A stretch of 64,000 nt of DNA from Actinophytocola xinjiangensis (GCF_001921215.1 NZ_MSIF01000001.1:496001-560000); one strand, 5' to 3'; shown: positions 24,409 through 34,032, numbered from the stretch's first letter. Program-made: numbers and translations. Notes: generated by a model not told the origin, from the letters alone.

Positions 24409-25224
24409 CTACTTCATACCGGTGAGCGTGATACCTCGGACGAAGAACCGTTGGCTGGCCAGGAAGATCAGCGCCGTCGGCAGGAACAGCAGCACCGCGC
24501 CGGCCGCCGTCAGGTTCCAGATCGTGAAGTACTCCTGGCTGAACAGCGTCAGCCCGACCGGGATCGTGCGCATCCCCTCGGTGCTGGTGGCCACCAGCGG
24601 CCAGAGGAACTCGTTCCACTGGAACACGAAGGTGAACACGCCAAGCACCGCGAGTGCCGGCTTCACCTGCGGCAGCACCACCCGCCAGTAGATCCCCAGC
24701 TCCGAGCAGCCGTCGACGCGCGCGGCGTCGATCAGCTCGTCGGGGATCGGCTGGATGAACTGGCGCATCAGGAAGATTCCGAACGCGTCCATCAGGAACG
24801 GGGTGATCAACCCCTGATAGGTGTCCAGCCAGCCCAGGTTGGACATCATCACGTACAGCGGGATCATCTTGACGAAGAACGGGATCGCCATCGTCGCGAT
24901 CACCGCCACGAACAGCGTGTCCCGGAACGGGAAGCGGAACTTCGCGAACACGTACCCGACCAGCGGGTCGAACAGCAGGTGCGACAGGGTGATCCCGCAG
25001 GTCACCACCAGGCTGTTGACGATGAAGTTCGCGAACGGCGCCCGCTCGAACAGCTCGACGAAGTTGCCCCACATCGGTGTCTCGGGCACCAGCACCGGCT
25101 CACCGGCCAGCGACTCGGCCTCGGTCTGCAACGACAGCGACACCATGTACAGCAACGGAAGCACGGTCACCGCGCTGGCGGCCAGCAGCGTGACGTAGGC
25201 GAGGACGCGACCGATCCTGGTCAT
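24409..25224 (-). CDS. carbohydrate ABC transporter permease (MalG-type)
   Basis: A 271-aa inner-membrane permease of the CUT1 family with six predicted membrane segments. The EAA loop DAARVDGCSELGIYWRVVLP (roughly 170-190) docks the ATPase. It partners the permease at 25224 (TGATG junction) and the binding protein at 26121. No ATPase is encoded nearby; actinomycetes often use a shared MsiK-type ATPase encoded elsewhere. Confidence 0.9.
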   Translation of the reverse strand: MTRIGRVLAYVTLLAASAVTVLPLLYMVSLSLQTEAESLAGEPVLVPETPMWGNFVELFERAPFANFIVNSLVVTCGITLSHLLFDPLVGYVFAKFRFPFRDTLFVAVIATMAIPFFVKMIPLYVMMSNLGWLDTYQGLITPFLMDAFGIFLMRQFIQPIPDELIDAARVDGCSELGIYWRVVLPQVKPALAVLGVFTFVFQWNEFLWPLVATSTEGMRTIPVGLTLFSQEYFTIWNLTAAGAVLLFLPTALIFLASQRFFVRGITLTGMK

Positions 25225-26117
25225 CAGTACCGGACCTCCCCGCGTCGGCCGTAGCGCAGCTGCACCACGGTGAACGCCAGGATCACCACGACCAGCAGGA
25301 ACGACAGCGCCGAGGAGTACCCGAAGTCCCGCGCCTCGAACGCCACGTTGAACACGTGGAACACGTACAGGTCGGTGGCGGCGGCCGGCCCGCCGTCGGT
25401 GATGATGTAGGCCTGCCCGAACGCCTGGAGCCCGGTGATCACCGAGATGATCGACACGAACAGGGTCGTCGGCGCCAGCAGCGGCAGCGTCACGTGCCGG
25501 AACCGGCGTGCCGGCCCGGCACCGTCCACCGTGGCCGCCTCGTGGTACACCTCGGGGATCCCCTGCAGGCCGGCGAGGAACAGCACCATGGCGTACCCGG
25601 TGTGCTGCCAGAGCATCACGCCGATGATCGTGGCCAGCGGGTGGGTGATCAGCCACTGCTGGGTCGGCAGGTCCAGCGCAGCCAGCAGCCGGTTGAGCAC
25701 CCCCAACTCCGGGTCGAGGATGTTGCGCCACAACAGGCCGACGATCGCCACCGACGTCAGGTACGGCACCAGCAGCAGCGCCCGGAACACCACCCGCCCG
25801 CGCAGCGGCCGGTTCAGCAGCAGCGCCAGCGCGAGCCCGAGGACCAGCGCGCCGACCGTGGTGGCCACCGCGAACAGGACTGTGATGCCGAACGCGTGGC
25901 GCACCGCCGGATCGGTGAACGCCCGGGTGTAGTTGCCCAGCCCGGTGAACTCGTCCGCCCGGGGTCCGCTGTGGGCACTGGTGGTCAGCAGGTTGCCGAT
26001 CGGCAGGTAGGTGAACAGCACGAAGAACGCGATCGCCGGCAGCAGCATCAGGTACGCGGTACGGGCGCGCCGCGCGTCCAGGGTGCGCCGCCGGGAGCGG
26101 CGCCGGGTCCGGCCCAT
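25224..26117 (-). CDS. carbohydrate ABC transporter permease (MalF-type)
   Basis: A 297-aa membrane subunit with an arginine-rich N-terminus and six membrane segments. The EAA loop is EAATVDGAGPARRFRHVTLP near residues 185-205. It pairs with the MalG-type subunit downstream. Its GTG/ATG start at 26117 is three bases from the binding-protein stop, confirming one transcript. Confidence 0.9.
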   Translation of the reverse strand: MGRTRRRSRRRTLDARRARTAYLMLLPAIAFFVLFTYLPIGNLLTTSAHSGPRADEFTGLGNYTRAFTDPAVRHAFGITVLFAVATTVGALVLGLALALLLNRPLRGRVVFRALLLVPYLTSVAIVGLLWRNILDPELGVLNRLLAALDLPTQQWLITHPLATIIGVMLWQHTGYAMVLFLAGLQGIPEVYHEAATVDGAGPARRFRHVTLPLLAPTTLFVSIISVITGLQAFGQAYIITDGGPAAATDLYVFHVFNVAFEARDFGYSSALSFLLVVVILAFTVVQLRYGRRGEVRY

Positions 26118-26120
26118 GGC

Positions 26121-27404
26121 TCAGCCGGCCAGTGCTCGCCCGGCGGCCTCGTCGAACACCGCGAACGCCTCGGACACCGGGGTGTTGGCCACGACGATCG
26201 ACTGGTACAGCGTCTTGAACAGGTTGTCGGCGATCTCGCCGCTCCTGCCGGTCGGGCCGATCTCCTCCAGGAAGTCCCTGGCGTGCGGCAGACCGTCGGC
26301 GAAGGCCCGGATGTGCTCGTCGTCCTGGACCTCCGGCTGCTCGGCCCAGGATTTGCGCGGCATCAGCATCCCGGCCTCCCTGGTGGCCGCGCGTTCCACG
26401 TCCAGGGTGGTGATCCGGCGCAGGAAGTCCCATGACAGGTCCGGCCGGGACGCCTTGGCCGGCACCATCATGCTGGCGCCGGCCGAGATCGTCGCCTGCT
26501 CCTTCTGTCGCAGCACCGGCGCGATACCCAGCTCCAGGTCGGGGCTGGTGTCGGCGATCGGCTTGAGGTCCCAGGGCCCGGTGATGATCATCGCCGCGCG
26601 GCCGGCGGAGAGCAGCTTCTGCGGCCCGGCGTAGTCGGTGCTGGGGACCGGGACGGGGGAGACCCGGTGCCGGTGGGCGAGGTCGGCCTGGAAACGTAAC
26701 GCCTCCTCGGCGGCCTCCCTTGGCGCCAGGACCGCGCGGGTGTCCGGGTCGTAGAAGCGCACACCATTCTGCACCAGCCACGGCCAGGCGTAGGAGGAGT
26801 CCTGGTTGAGCGCGATCCCGTACACCTCGCCGGTGGTCAGCTCCTTCGCCGCCGCCAGCAGGTCGTCCCAGGTGGACGGTGGACTGATGCCGGCCGCGTC
26901 GAGCATCGTCCGGTTGTAGAGCAGCAGGCTGCACGTGTAGTGCAGCTGGAGTCCGTAGACCTCGCCCTCGTGGGAGTTGCGGCTGACCGTGGCCGGCAGC
27001 CAGTCATCCGGGAAACCCATCTCCGCGCCGTCGGCCGCCACGTACTTCGCCAGCGACAGCGCGTCGCCGGACACCGCGAACTCCTGCACCCACGCGCCCT
27101 GGGTCTCCACCACGTCGGGCACGGTGCCGGAGGCGAGGTCGGCGAGCAGCCGGGTACGCAGGTCGGGCCACTGGTACTTCTGGAAGTTGACGGTGACGCC
27201 GTGCTCCCGTTCGAACTCGTCGATCACCTTCTCGTAGGCCTGGTAGCCGTGGCCGGCGTTCCAGTAGACGGTGAACGCGTCACCGTCGGTGTCGGACTTC
27301 GGCGCGCCGGAGCCACACGCGGTGGCCAGCGGGGCGGCGGCCGTGGCGAGCGTGGCCGTGCCGGCGATGCGCAGCAGATCGCGTCGGGTGAGGTGGTACG
27401 CCAT
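26121..27404 (-). CDS. sugar ABC transporter substrate-binding lipoprotein
   Basis: A 427-aa extracellular binding protein of CUT1 sugar importers. The N-terminus has a twin-arginine signal (RRDLLRIAG) leading to the lipobox LATAC with Cys30, so it should be Tat-exported and lipid-anchored. The mature part has the usual two-lobed family features. Co-transcription with a sulfatase suggests a sulfated or sulfatable glycan-derived ligand. It lies 32 bases downstream of the LacI gene. Confidence 0.9.
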   Translation of the reverse strand: MAYHLTRRDLLRIAGTATLATAAAPLATACGSGAPKSDTDGDAFTVYWNAGHGYQAYEKVIDEFEREHGVTVNFQKYQWPDLRTRLLADLASGTVPDVVETQGAWVQEFAVSGDALSLAKYVAADGAEMGFPDDWLPATVSRNSHEGEVYGLQLHYTCSLLLYNRTMLDAAGISPPSTWDDLLAAAKELTTGEVYGIALNQDSSYAWPWLVQNGVRFYDPDTRAVLAPREAAEEALRFQADLAHRHRVSPVPVPSTDYAGPQKLLSAGRAAMIITGPWDLKPIADTSPDLELGIAPVLRQKEQATISAGASMMVPAKASRPDLSWDFLRRITTLDVERAATREAGMLMPRKSWAEQPEVQDDEHIRAFADGLPHARDFLEEIGPTGRSGEIADNLFKTLYQSIVVANTPVSEAFAVFDEAAGRALAG

Positions 27405-27436
27405 GACATGTCCCTTCGTCGGACCTGGTGGCGGGA

Positions 27437-28453
27437 TCAGGCGGAGCCGCGCCTGATGAACGTCCACTCCGTGGTGATCACCCGGCCGGCCGGCCGTTCG
27501 CCGGTGGCCAGGACGCGCTCGAACAGCAGCCGGGCCGCGTCGTGGAAGTCCATGGCCGGCGGACCGACGGTGGTGAGCGGCGGCCGGGTGATCCGCCCCT
27601 CGTCGAGGTTGCCGACGCCGACCACCGCGACCTCGTCCGGGATCGCCACCCCGGCGTCGCGCAGGGCCAGGATCGCGCTGATCGCCGCCCGGTCGGACGC
27701 GGCGAACACGGCGTCCGGGCGGACCGGGCCGGCCAGCAGCGCCGTCACCGACCGGTAGGCGGCGACCCGGTCGTCGGCGCCGTCCACCACCAGCTCCGGC
27801 CGGCGGTCCAGGCCGTGCCGGTCGAGCGCGGCGAGGTAGGCGGCGTGTCGCTCGGTGGGCAGTTCGCCGGTGAGTTCGTGGCGGTGACCGAGGAAGGCGA
27901 TGCGCCGCCGGCCGGTGGCCACCAGGTGGTCGAGCGCCTCGGCGCAGGCCGCGTCCTCGGTGGTGCGCACGACGTCGAAACCGTCCGGGTCGGCGGCGTT
28001 GCTCATCACCACCAGCGGCAGGTCGGCCAGCGCCCGCAGCTGGGCCGGCGACAGGTAGGGGACCGACGGCGCGATGATCGCGCCGTCGGCGACGTGCTGG
28101 CGCAGCAGGTCGACGGCCTTGTCCGCGCGCGCCGGCGAGTCGACCACCATGGTCAGTACGCCGTGGCCGGCCGCGTCGGCCGCGTCGGACAGGTCGCGGG
28201 CCAGCTGGTCGTAGGCCGGCACGCCGATCGACCCGACCACCAGGCACACCCGCTCGGTCCGGCGCAACCGCAGGCTGCGGGCCGACGAACTGCGGACGTA
28301 GCCCAGTTCCTCGGCGGCGGCCAGCACCCGCCGCCGGGTCTGCTCGCCGACCCGTTCGACCTTGCCGTTGAGCACGTAGGACACGGTCGCGACCGACACC
28401 CCGGCCAGCGCGGCGACCTCGCGGGTCGTCGGTCTCCGGAGCGGGTTCGCCAT
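27437..28453 (-). CDS. LacI-family transcriptional regulator
   Basis: A 338-aa LacI/GalR repressor. The helix-turn-helix is at residues 9-30 (TTREVAALAGVSVATVSYVLNG), followed by the hinge with RSLRLRR, then a periplasmic-binding-protein-like ligand domain. It is the first gene of the importer/sulfatase operon. A perfect palindrome covers its start codon, so it very probably represses its own operon until a sugar ligand binds. Confidence 0.92.
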   Translation of the reverse strand: MANPLRRPTTREVAALAGVSVATVSYVLNGKVERVGEQTRRRVLAAAEELGYVRSSSARSLRLRRTERVCLVVGSIGVPAYDQLARDLSDAADAAGHGVLTMVVDSPARADKAVDLLRQHVADGAIIAPSVPYLSPAQLRALADLPLVVMSNAADPDGFDVVRTTEDAACAEALDHLVATGRRRIAFLGHRHELTGELPTERHAAYLAALDRHGLDRRPELVVDGADDRVAAYRSVTALLAGPVRPDAVFAASDRAAISAILALRDAGVAIPDEVAVVGVGNLDEGRITRPPLTTVGPPAMDFHDAARLLFERVLATGERPAGRVITTEWTFIRRGSA

Positions 28454-28468
28454 GTTAAACGTTTAACA
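28453..28468. promoter_or_regulatory. LacI-type operator
   Basis: TGTTAAACGTTTAACA is a perfect 16-bp palindrome with the central CG of classical LacI/GalR operators. It overlaps the first base of the LacI-family gene's start codon and stands out as AT-rich in a 72% GC context. Binding here would shut off the whole operon down to the sulfatase. Confidence 0.8.
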
Positions 28469-28498
28469 AGGATGCTCGGACTCTGTCAACACCTCACC

Positions 28499-31400
28499 TC
28501 AGTCGCACGGCGGGTCGACCGGCACGTCGTCGCCGACGTAGCGCCGCCACTGGGTCGCGGTCACCGTGCCGCGCGTCGACGCGCAGATCAGCGCGGGCGC
28601 CGCGGCGGCGTCGGTGCGCCACAGGCGGATGGTCCGGTCGCTGCCGGCGGTGGCCAGCACGCCGCCCGGCCCGAAGGCCACCGCGCGGACGACGTCGGTG
28701 TGGTTGGTGAGCGGCTGGCCGAGACGCCGTCCGGTGGTGAGGTCCCACAGGCCGACCGTGTCGTCGGCGCTCGCCGAGGCCAGGGTGCGACCATCGGGTC
28801 CGAAGGCCACCGCGTTCACCGAGTCGGTGTGCCCGGCCAGCTCCCGCACCGGCCCCGGCGAGTCCACATCGGACACGTCGCGGAACCGGATCGTGTCCTC
28901 GCCGTCGAGGGACACCAGAGTGTTGCCGTCCGGGCCGAACTCCAGCCCGGCCCACCCGTCCTGGCCGGTCAGCGGCTCACCGAGCGGCACCGGTACCGCC
29001 GGGTCCGCCACGTCCCACAGCCGCACCAGCTCACCCTCCGCCGTGGCCAGCCGGCCCCGGACCGGGTCGAACGCCACCGCGTTGACGACCACGTCACCGG
29101 GCAGGCGCCCGGCGAGCACCGGCGCCGCCGGGTCGGACACGTCCACCAGCGCCACCACGCCGACGGTGTCGATCACGGCGGCGGTGTCCCCGCCGGGGTG
29201 GAACGCCAGCGCCGGGGTGCTCAGCACGTCGCCGGTGCGGCGCAGCGCGACGCGGCCCAGCGGGGCCGGCGCCGCCGGGTCCGTCAGGTCCCACAGCCGC
29301 AGACCGTCCTCGCCGGCGGTGCCCAGGACGCGCCCGTCCCGGCGGAACGCCGGCGACCCGCCCAGACCCGTGGGACCCGGCAGAGGGCCCAGCGGCGCCG
29401 GCCGGTCGGGATCCGCCACGTCCCACACCGCGACGGTCGCCGCCCCCGGCTCGGCGAAGCTTCCGGTCGCCGCGGCCATGGTCCGCCCGTCCGGGCTGAA
29501 CGCCAGGTCCCACACGGTGTCGGTGGCGCCGGTGGCGCGGGTGGGCAGCGTCCAGAGCCGGACCGTGTCGTCCTCACCGACCGACACCAGCGCGGAGCCC
29601 GCCGGGTGGAACGCCACCGACAGGACCGACTTGGTGTGGCCGCGCAGCGGATGTCCCTGGGCGAGCGGTGTCCGCGGGTCGGCGAGGTCCCACAACCGGA
29701 CCGTGCCGTCGAAGGACGCGGAGGCGAGGGTGGTGCCGTCCCGGCTGAACGTCACCGCGTTGACCTCTCCCGCGTGCGCGTCCACCAGGTCGGCCAGCGG
29801 CGCCGGCCGCGCCCGGTCGGTCACGTCCCACAGCCGCACGGCGCCGTCGAGACCGCCGGTCGCCATGATCCCGTCCGGACCGAACGCGACCGTGGCGGCG
29901 AACCCGTCGTGCGCGGTGACCGGCGGACCGGCGGGCACCGGAGCGCCCGTCACCTCCCACAGCCGCACCGACTCGTCCTCGACGACCGCCACCAGCCGCC
30001 CGTCCGGCGAGAACGCGGCACCGTGAACGCTCTCCCCGGCCGCGTCGACGCGGCCACGCGCGACGGGCCTGTCCCGGTCGGTCACGTCCCAGAACGCGAT
30101 CCCGCCGCGTCCGACGGCCGCCAGCACCGCGCCGTCCGGGCTGAACCGCACGTCGATGACGTCGTCGAGGTACCGGCCGAACAGGCCACCGGCGGGCACC
30201 GGCCGCGCCGGGTCCGACACGTCCCACAGCCGCGCCTCGGTGCCGACACCGCCAGAATCGTCGCCGTACCCGGCGGTGGCGACCGTGTCGCCGTCGGGGG
30301 ACAGTGCCAGGGTGTGCGCGGCCCCGGCGGTCGACTCGCCGAGCGGCACCGGGTCGGCCGGGTCGCCGGCGTCCCACAGCCGGAGCCGCTCGTCCGGGCC
30401 GGCGGTGGCCATCAGCCCGCCGTCCGCGTCGAAGGCCGCCGCGCTGCCCTCGGGCAACACCGAGTACAGCGGGGAGTTGGCGTCCTGGACGAGCTGGGTC
30501 GCGGTCCGTTCGTCCGGTCGCAGTCGATGGCGGACCAGGTCCAGCCGCGCGGCCAGCGACGCGTCCGTTCCGCGCAGCCTGGCCGCCTCGGCCTCCACCC
30601 GGTTGGCCACGGCCAGGTCCCGCTGGTCACGCGCCTCGCGTTGCTGTTGCGCGGCGACGAGCGCGGCGACCGACGCGACCACGGTGAGCATCGCCAGCAC
30701 CGCCACGGTCCCGGTGCGCCGCCGGGCAGCCCGGCGCCGCTGCCGGTCCGCCGCGCCGACGAACGCCCGCACCACGGGACTGTCGGTGGCCAGCGACCGC
30801 GCGTCGTCGAGCCGGCTGCCCCGGTACAGCAGCGCGGGGTCGCGGCCGGCGCGGTCCCAGGCGAGCGCGGACTCCTCGACCCGCTGGCGCAGCAGCCGTC
30901 CGGCGCGGTCGGCGTCGATCCAGCGCCGCAGCCGGGGCCAGCCGCGCAGCAACGCCTCGTGGGTGATCTCGACGGTGTCGCGGTCCTGGGTGTCGTGGTC
31001 CTGGGTGAGCAGCCTGGCCGAGGTGAACGCGTCGATGATCGCCGCCGTGCGGGCCGGGTCGTCGCTGGAGGCGGTCAGCTCGGCGCGGGCCACGCACCGC
31101 CGGGTGTCCTCGGCGCCGTCGCCGAGGCGCACCAGGCGCAGGAACAGCGACCGCACGGCGGCGTCATCGGCGGCGTCATCGGCGGCGCCGCCGATCCCGC
31201 CGAGCTCCGCGCACACCCGGTCGGCGGTCTTGGCGACGGCGCCGGAGATGCCGCCGGTGGTGCGGTAGCCGTCCACGGTGAGGGTCGCGCCGTGGCGCTG
31301 CTGCCAGGCGACCCGCAGGGCGTGCGCGAGCAGCGGCAGCCGGCCGGCGGGATAACCGTCGACGCCGGCGCCGAGGTCGCGCAGCAGCAGCTCCACCAGG

Positions 31401-32131
31401 GCGGGTTCGAGGTCCAGGCCGGCGTCGCGCGCCGGGTGAACGATGACCTCACGCAACTCGTCCTCGGTCATCGGCCCCACCACCACCGGCCGGTCCTGCA
31501 GGGCGGCGCGCAACCCGGGGTGGTTGACGCAGTCGGCGTAGAAGTCCGCGCGGACACCGATGACGACCAGACAGGTGCGGTCGTCGGCCAACCGCGTGAT
31601 CTCGTCCACGAACTGGTGCCGCCGGGTGTCGTCGTCGCACAGCGTGAACAGCTCCTCGAACTGGTCGACCACGAGTACGGCACCGGTCCCGGGGTCGCCG
31701 TCGAGCGCGGTGATCGCGTCGGCCAGCACGGCCAGCGGCGCCGCGGTCGGGGTGATCACCTGTTGGCGCCACCCCGCCGACCCCGGCAGCGCGCCCCGCG
31801 CGAGCGCGGCGGCCAGCCCGGCGCGCAGCAACGAGGACTTGCCGGCGCCCGACGGGGCGAGAACGACCTGCACGCCGCCGGTGCGCCCACGTTCGTCGAG
31901 GTGGGTGAGCAGGTCGGCGGTCAGCCGGTCCCGGCCGAAGAACCACCGGGCGTCGTCCTGGCCGAACGGCGCCAGCCCGGGGTAGGGGCAGTCCGCCGGC
32001 GCCGGCTCGGTGCGGCGCACGCCGTCGCCGTAGTGGACGTGCAGGTCGCGGCCGGCCTGGTGGATGCGCGCGTGGTCGTGGGCGGTGGCGTCGAGCCGCA
32101 CACTCGCGGCCCGCTCGCCGGCAGGGCTCAC
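28499..32131 (-). CDS. STAND NTPase with N-terminal amyloid-like motif, membrane segment and WD40 repeats
   Basis: A 1210-aa signalling NTPase. Residues 21-34 (ARIHQAGRDLHVHY) match the C-terminal motif of the neighbouring small gene. A nucleotide-binding domain follows with Walker A GAGKSS at 95-100 and Walker B VLVVDQFEE at 152-160. A membrane helix is at about 474-494, and roughly a dozen WD40 repeats (DGTVRLWD-like ends) fill 560-1210. In NLR-type systems the repeats sense a trigger, the NTPase oligomerises, and a short amyloid motif recruits an effector. GTG at 32131 begins two bases after the effector stop. Defence or programmed-death signalling is inferred. Confidence 0.8.
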   Translation of the reverse strand: MSPAGERAASVRLDATAHDHARIHQAGRDLHVHYGDGVRRTEPAPADCPYPGLAPFGQDDARWFFGRDRLTADLLTHLDERGRTGGVQVVLAPSGAGKSSLLRAGLAAALARGALPGSAGWRQQVITPTAAPLAVLADAITALDGDPGTGAVLVVDQFEELFTLCDDDTRRHQFVDEITRLADDRTCLVVIGVRADFYADCVNHPGLRAALQDRPVVVGPMTEDELREVIVHPARDAGLDLEPALVELLLRDLGAGVDGYPAGRLPLLAHALRVAWQQRHGATLTVDGYRTTGGISGAVAKTADRVCAELGGIGGAADDAADDAAVRSLFLRLVRLGDGAEDTRRCVARAELTASSDDPARTAAIIDAFTSARLLTQDHDTQDRDTVEITHEALLRGWPRLRRWIDADRAGRLLRQRVEESALAWDRAGRDPALLYRGSRLDDARSLATDSPVVRAFVGAADRQRRRAARRRTGTVAVLAMLTVVASVAALVAAQQQREARDQRDLAVANRVEAEAARLRGTDASLAARLDLVRHRLRPDERTATQLVQDANSPLYSVLPEGSAAAFDADGGLMATAGPDERLRLWDAGDPADPVPLGESTAGAAHTLALSPDGDTVATAGYGDDSGGVGTEARLWDVSDPARPVPAGGLFGRYLDDVIDVRFSPDGAVLAAVGRGGIAFWDVTDRDRPVARGRVDAAGESVHGAAFSPDGRLVAVVEDESVRLWEVTGAPVPAGPPVTAHDGFAATVAFGPDGIMATGGLDGAVRLWDVTDRARPAPLADLVDAHAGEVNAVTFSRDGTTLASASFDGTVRLWDLADPRTPLAQGHPLRGHTKSVLSVAFHPAGSALVSVGEDDTVRLWTLPTRATGATDTVWDLAFSPDGRTMAAATGSFAEPGAATVAVWDVADPDRPAPLGPLPGPTGLGGSPAFRRDGRVLGTAGEDGLRLWDLTDPAAPAPLGRVALRRTGDVLSTPALAFHPGGDTAAVIDTVGVVALVDVSDPAAPVLAGRLPGDVVVNAVAFDPVRGRLATAEGELVRLWDVADPAVPVPLGEPLTGQDGWAGLEFGPDGNTLVSLDGEDTIRFRDVSDVDSPGPVRELAGHTDSVNAVAFGPDGRTLASASADDTVGLWDLTTGRRLGQPLTNHTDVVRAVAFGPGGVLATAGSDRTIRLWRTDAAAAPALICASTRGTVTATQWRRYVGDDVPVDPPCD

Positions 32132-32133
32132 GG

Positions 32134-32541
32134 CTACCGCTCGGTGACGTGCTGGTCGCGTCCCGCCTGGTAGATCCGGCTGCGCCCACTGGCCCGCGCG
32201 GACAGCACGGCGCCGGGCTCGCGGTCGGTCAGCGCCGGCACCAGCTCCTCGGCGAGCAGGCGACGCAGGGCCCCGGCGAGTTCCTCGTCGTCGGCCAGTG
32301 CCCGGCGCAGCTGGTTGCGCCACTCGCCGATCAGGTCCTGTTCGGCCAGGTCGTCGCCGGCCCGCCGCGCGGCGAGCACCTCCGTGCGGGTGCGGTCGAG
32401 GTCGGCGTCGAACGCGTCGGCGCGCTCGGGCCGCAGCCGCCGCCACAGCTCGGCGAGGCCCGTTCTGGCGTGCTCCCACGCGGTGGTGGCGGCCAGGTTC
32501 ACCAGGGTCGTCGCGGCCTGTGTCACGAGTTCGGAATCCAC
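32134..32541 (-). CDS. small helical protein with C-terminal amyloid-like motif (candidate NLR effector)
   Basis: A 135-aa, mostly helical protein of a family common in actinomycetes (WRRLRPERADAF, EVLAARRAGD, LRRLLAEELVPAL). Its last 15 residues, SRIYQAGRDQHVTER, repeat the motif at the start of the adjacent STAND protein. Small helical effectors ending in such motifs are known to pair with NLR proteins in bacterial amyloid signalling. No membrane segment is obvious in the rest. GTG at 32541 is chosen for the GGAGG seven bases upstream. It is co-transcribed with the STAND gene. Function is inferred from the pairing. Confidence 0.7.
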   Translation of the reverse strand: MDSELVTQAATTLVNLAATTAWEHARTGLAELWRRLRPERADAFDADLDRTRTEVLAARRAGDDLAEQDLIGEWRNQLRRALADDEELAGALRRLLAEELVPALTDREPGAVLSARASGRSRIYQAGRDQHVTER

Positions 32542-32681
32542 GCGTCGCCTCCGCTGCCGGTTTCCTGGTCGCGAAAGCCTTCCACGGCGCCGAACCCACC
32601 GCCGCCGCTCGCGCACAATGTCGCCCGATCGTGTGACGGGAGCCGTCGCGGCGCGGGGGAGGGCTGTGTGAGAGTGCTGCG

Positions 32682-33836
32682 GTGGACACCGCCCCGGAGA
32701 TCGTCAGTGACGAAGCAGGCTCGTTCCCGTGGAGCGTGCTGCACGACCGCCATCCCGCGCTGATCGACAAGGTGCGGCACGGTCTGCCCTACCCGCCGAT
32801 GATCCAGCGGGCGCTCGACGAACTGGCCGAACAGACCCAGGACGTGATCCGGCCGCTGCCGGCGTCGGCCGCCGACCACGACCTGTGGCGCGAACGGGCC
32901 GGCGAGTACCTGGGGCGGAGCTGGTACGCGGTGCCGTTCCTGTGGTCGGAGAGCTACTTCTACCGCCTGCTGCTGGGCGCCGTCGGCTACTTCGACGGGC
33001 CGTGGCGGGGCGTCGACCCGTTCGAGCCGTTCAAGTCCGAGGAGCTGCGCACCGGCGCGCTGGCCCGCGACCTGGCCGCCCTCGACGACCTCGACAGGTT
33101 GTCCGTGGCAGACCAGGACGCGGCGCTGTTGAGCGCGTCGCTGTGGGGCAACCGCGCCGATCTCGGCTTCCAGATCTCGACCCGGCTGGACCAGGACGGC
33201 CAGGGTGCGCTGGTCGCCGACCAGAGCGCGCGGCTGTGGGAGCTGCTGGCCGGGTCGGCTCCCGGCACGGTGTGCGTGGTGGCCGACAACGCGGCCCGGG
33301 AGCTGGTGCCCGACCTGGTGCTGGCCGACCAACTGCTCACCACCGGCCGGGCGCGGACGGTGGTCCTGCACGTCAAACCGCACCCCTACTACGTGTCCGA
33401 CGCGGTGACCGCCGACGTCGTCGCCGCGCTGCGGACGATGTCCGCCGCGTCCGGCCGGGCGGCGCTGACCGGCCGGCGGCTCTGGCGCTCCGTCGTGGAC
33501 GGGACGCTGGTGGTGCGTGCGCACCCGTTCTCCTGCGCGCCCTGGTCCTACCACCGCGCACCGGCCGACCTGGCCGACGACTTCGCCTCGGCGACGGTGA
33601 CCGTCATGAAGGGCGACCTCAACTACCGTCGCCTCGTCGGTGACCGGGAATGGCCGAACGCCACCGCGTTCGAGGCGGTGACGGCGTACTTCCCCGGCCC
33701 GGTGGCGGCGATCCGCACCCTCAAGTCCGACGTCGTGGTCGGCGTGTCGGACGAACAGCGGGCGCGCCTGGACGCGACCGGTGAGCGGTGGCGGACCAGC
33801 GGCACCCACGCGCTGGTCCAGGTCCGGGATCGGTAG
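32682..33836 (+). CDS. DUF89/ARMT1-like damage-control phosphatase family protein
   Basis: A 384-aa homologue of the ARMT1 branch of DUF89, a metal-dependent phosphatase family proposed to remove harmful phosphometabolites. Conserved elements include VADNAARELVPDLVLAD (around residues 205-222, with the Asp/Asn/Asp cluster) and KGDLNYRRLVGD (around 308-319). It is divergent from the amyloid-motif pair across 140 bases. Physiological substrate is unknown. The start is a GTG at 32682 without a strong ribosome-binding site. Confidence 0.8.
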   Translation: MDTAPEIVSDEAGSFPWSVLHDRHPALIDKVRHGLPYPPMIQRALDELAEQTQDVIRPLPASAADHDLWRERAGEYLGRSWYAVPFLWSESYFYRLLLGAVGYFDGPWRGVDPFEPFKSEELRTGALARDLAALDDLDRLSVADQDAALLSASLWGNRADLGFQISTRLDQDGQGALVADQSARLWELLAGSAPGTVCVVADNAARELVPDLVLADQLLTTGRARTVVLHVKPHPYYVSDAVTADVVAALRTMSAASGRAALTGRRLWRSVVDGTLVVRAHPFSCAPWSYHRAPADLADDFASATVTVMKGDLNYRRLVGDREWPNATAFEAVTAYFPGPVAAIRTLKSDVVVGVSDEQRARLDATGERWRTSGTHALVQVRDR

Positions 33837-34032
33837 TTTCACCGGTCTCGCGCCGGGTCACTGGCTCCACACGTTCCGTGCCCGCATGCTTGAAGTGGGA
33901 GCTCAAGGGTGACCTCGACAGCCGAGCCCAGTTCGTGGGCCCCCACTGCGGCCTGTGCTCCACCGACTGGGATGTCATGTCCAGGAACCTGACCTGATAA
34001 TCGTTGTACAGCAAGGCGGCGACTGTCCTACC

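Noticed and set aside
28499-30400. Tandem DNA repeat or CRISPR-like array
   Set aside because: The periodicity is in protein (WD40 units of about 45 residues); the DNA copies are too diverged and there are no uniform spacers.
27428-32173. A 4.7-kb open frame on the plus strand antisense to the LacI and STAND genes
   Set aside because: The product is compositionally biased and motif-free, and both antisense genes have clear domains. It is an artefact of high GC content.
33788-33997. A 69-residue open frame between the DUF89 and DUF2087 genes
   Set aside because: It overlaps the end of the DUF89 gene in another frame, has no ribosome-binding site and no recognisable domain.
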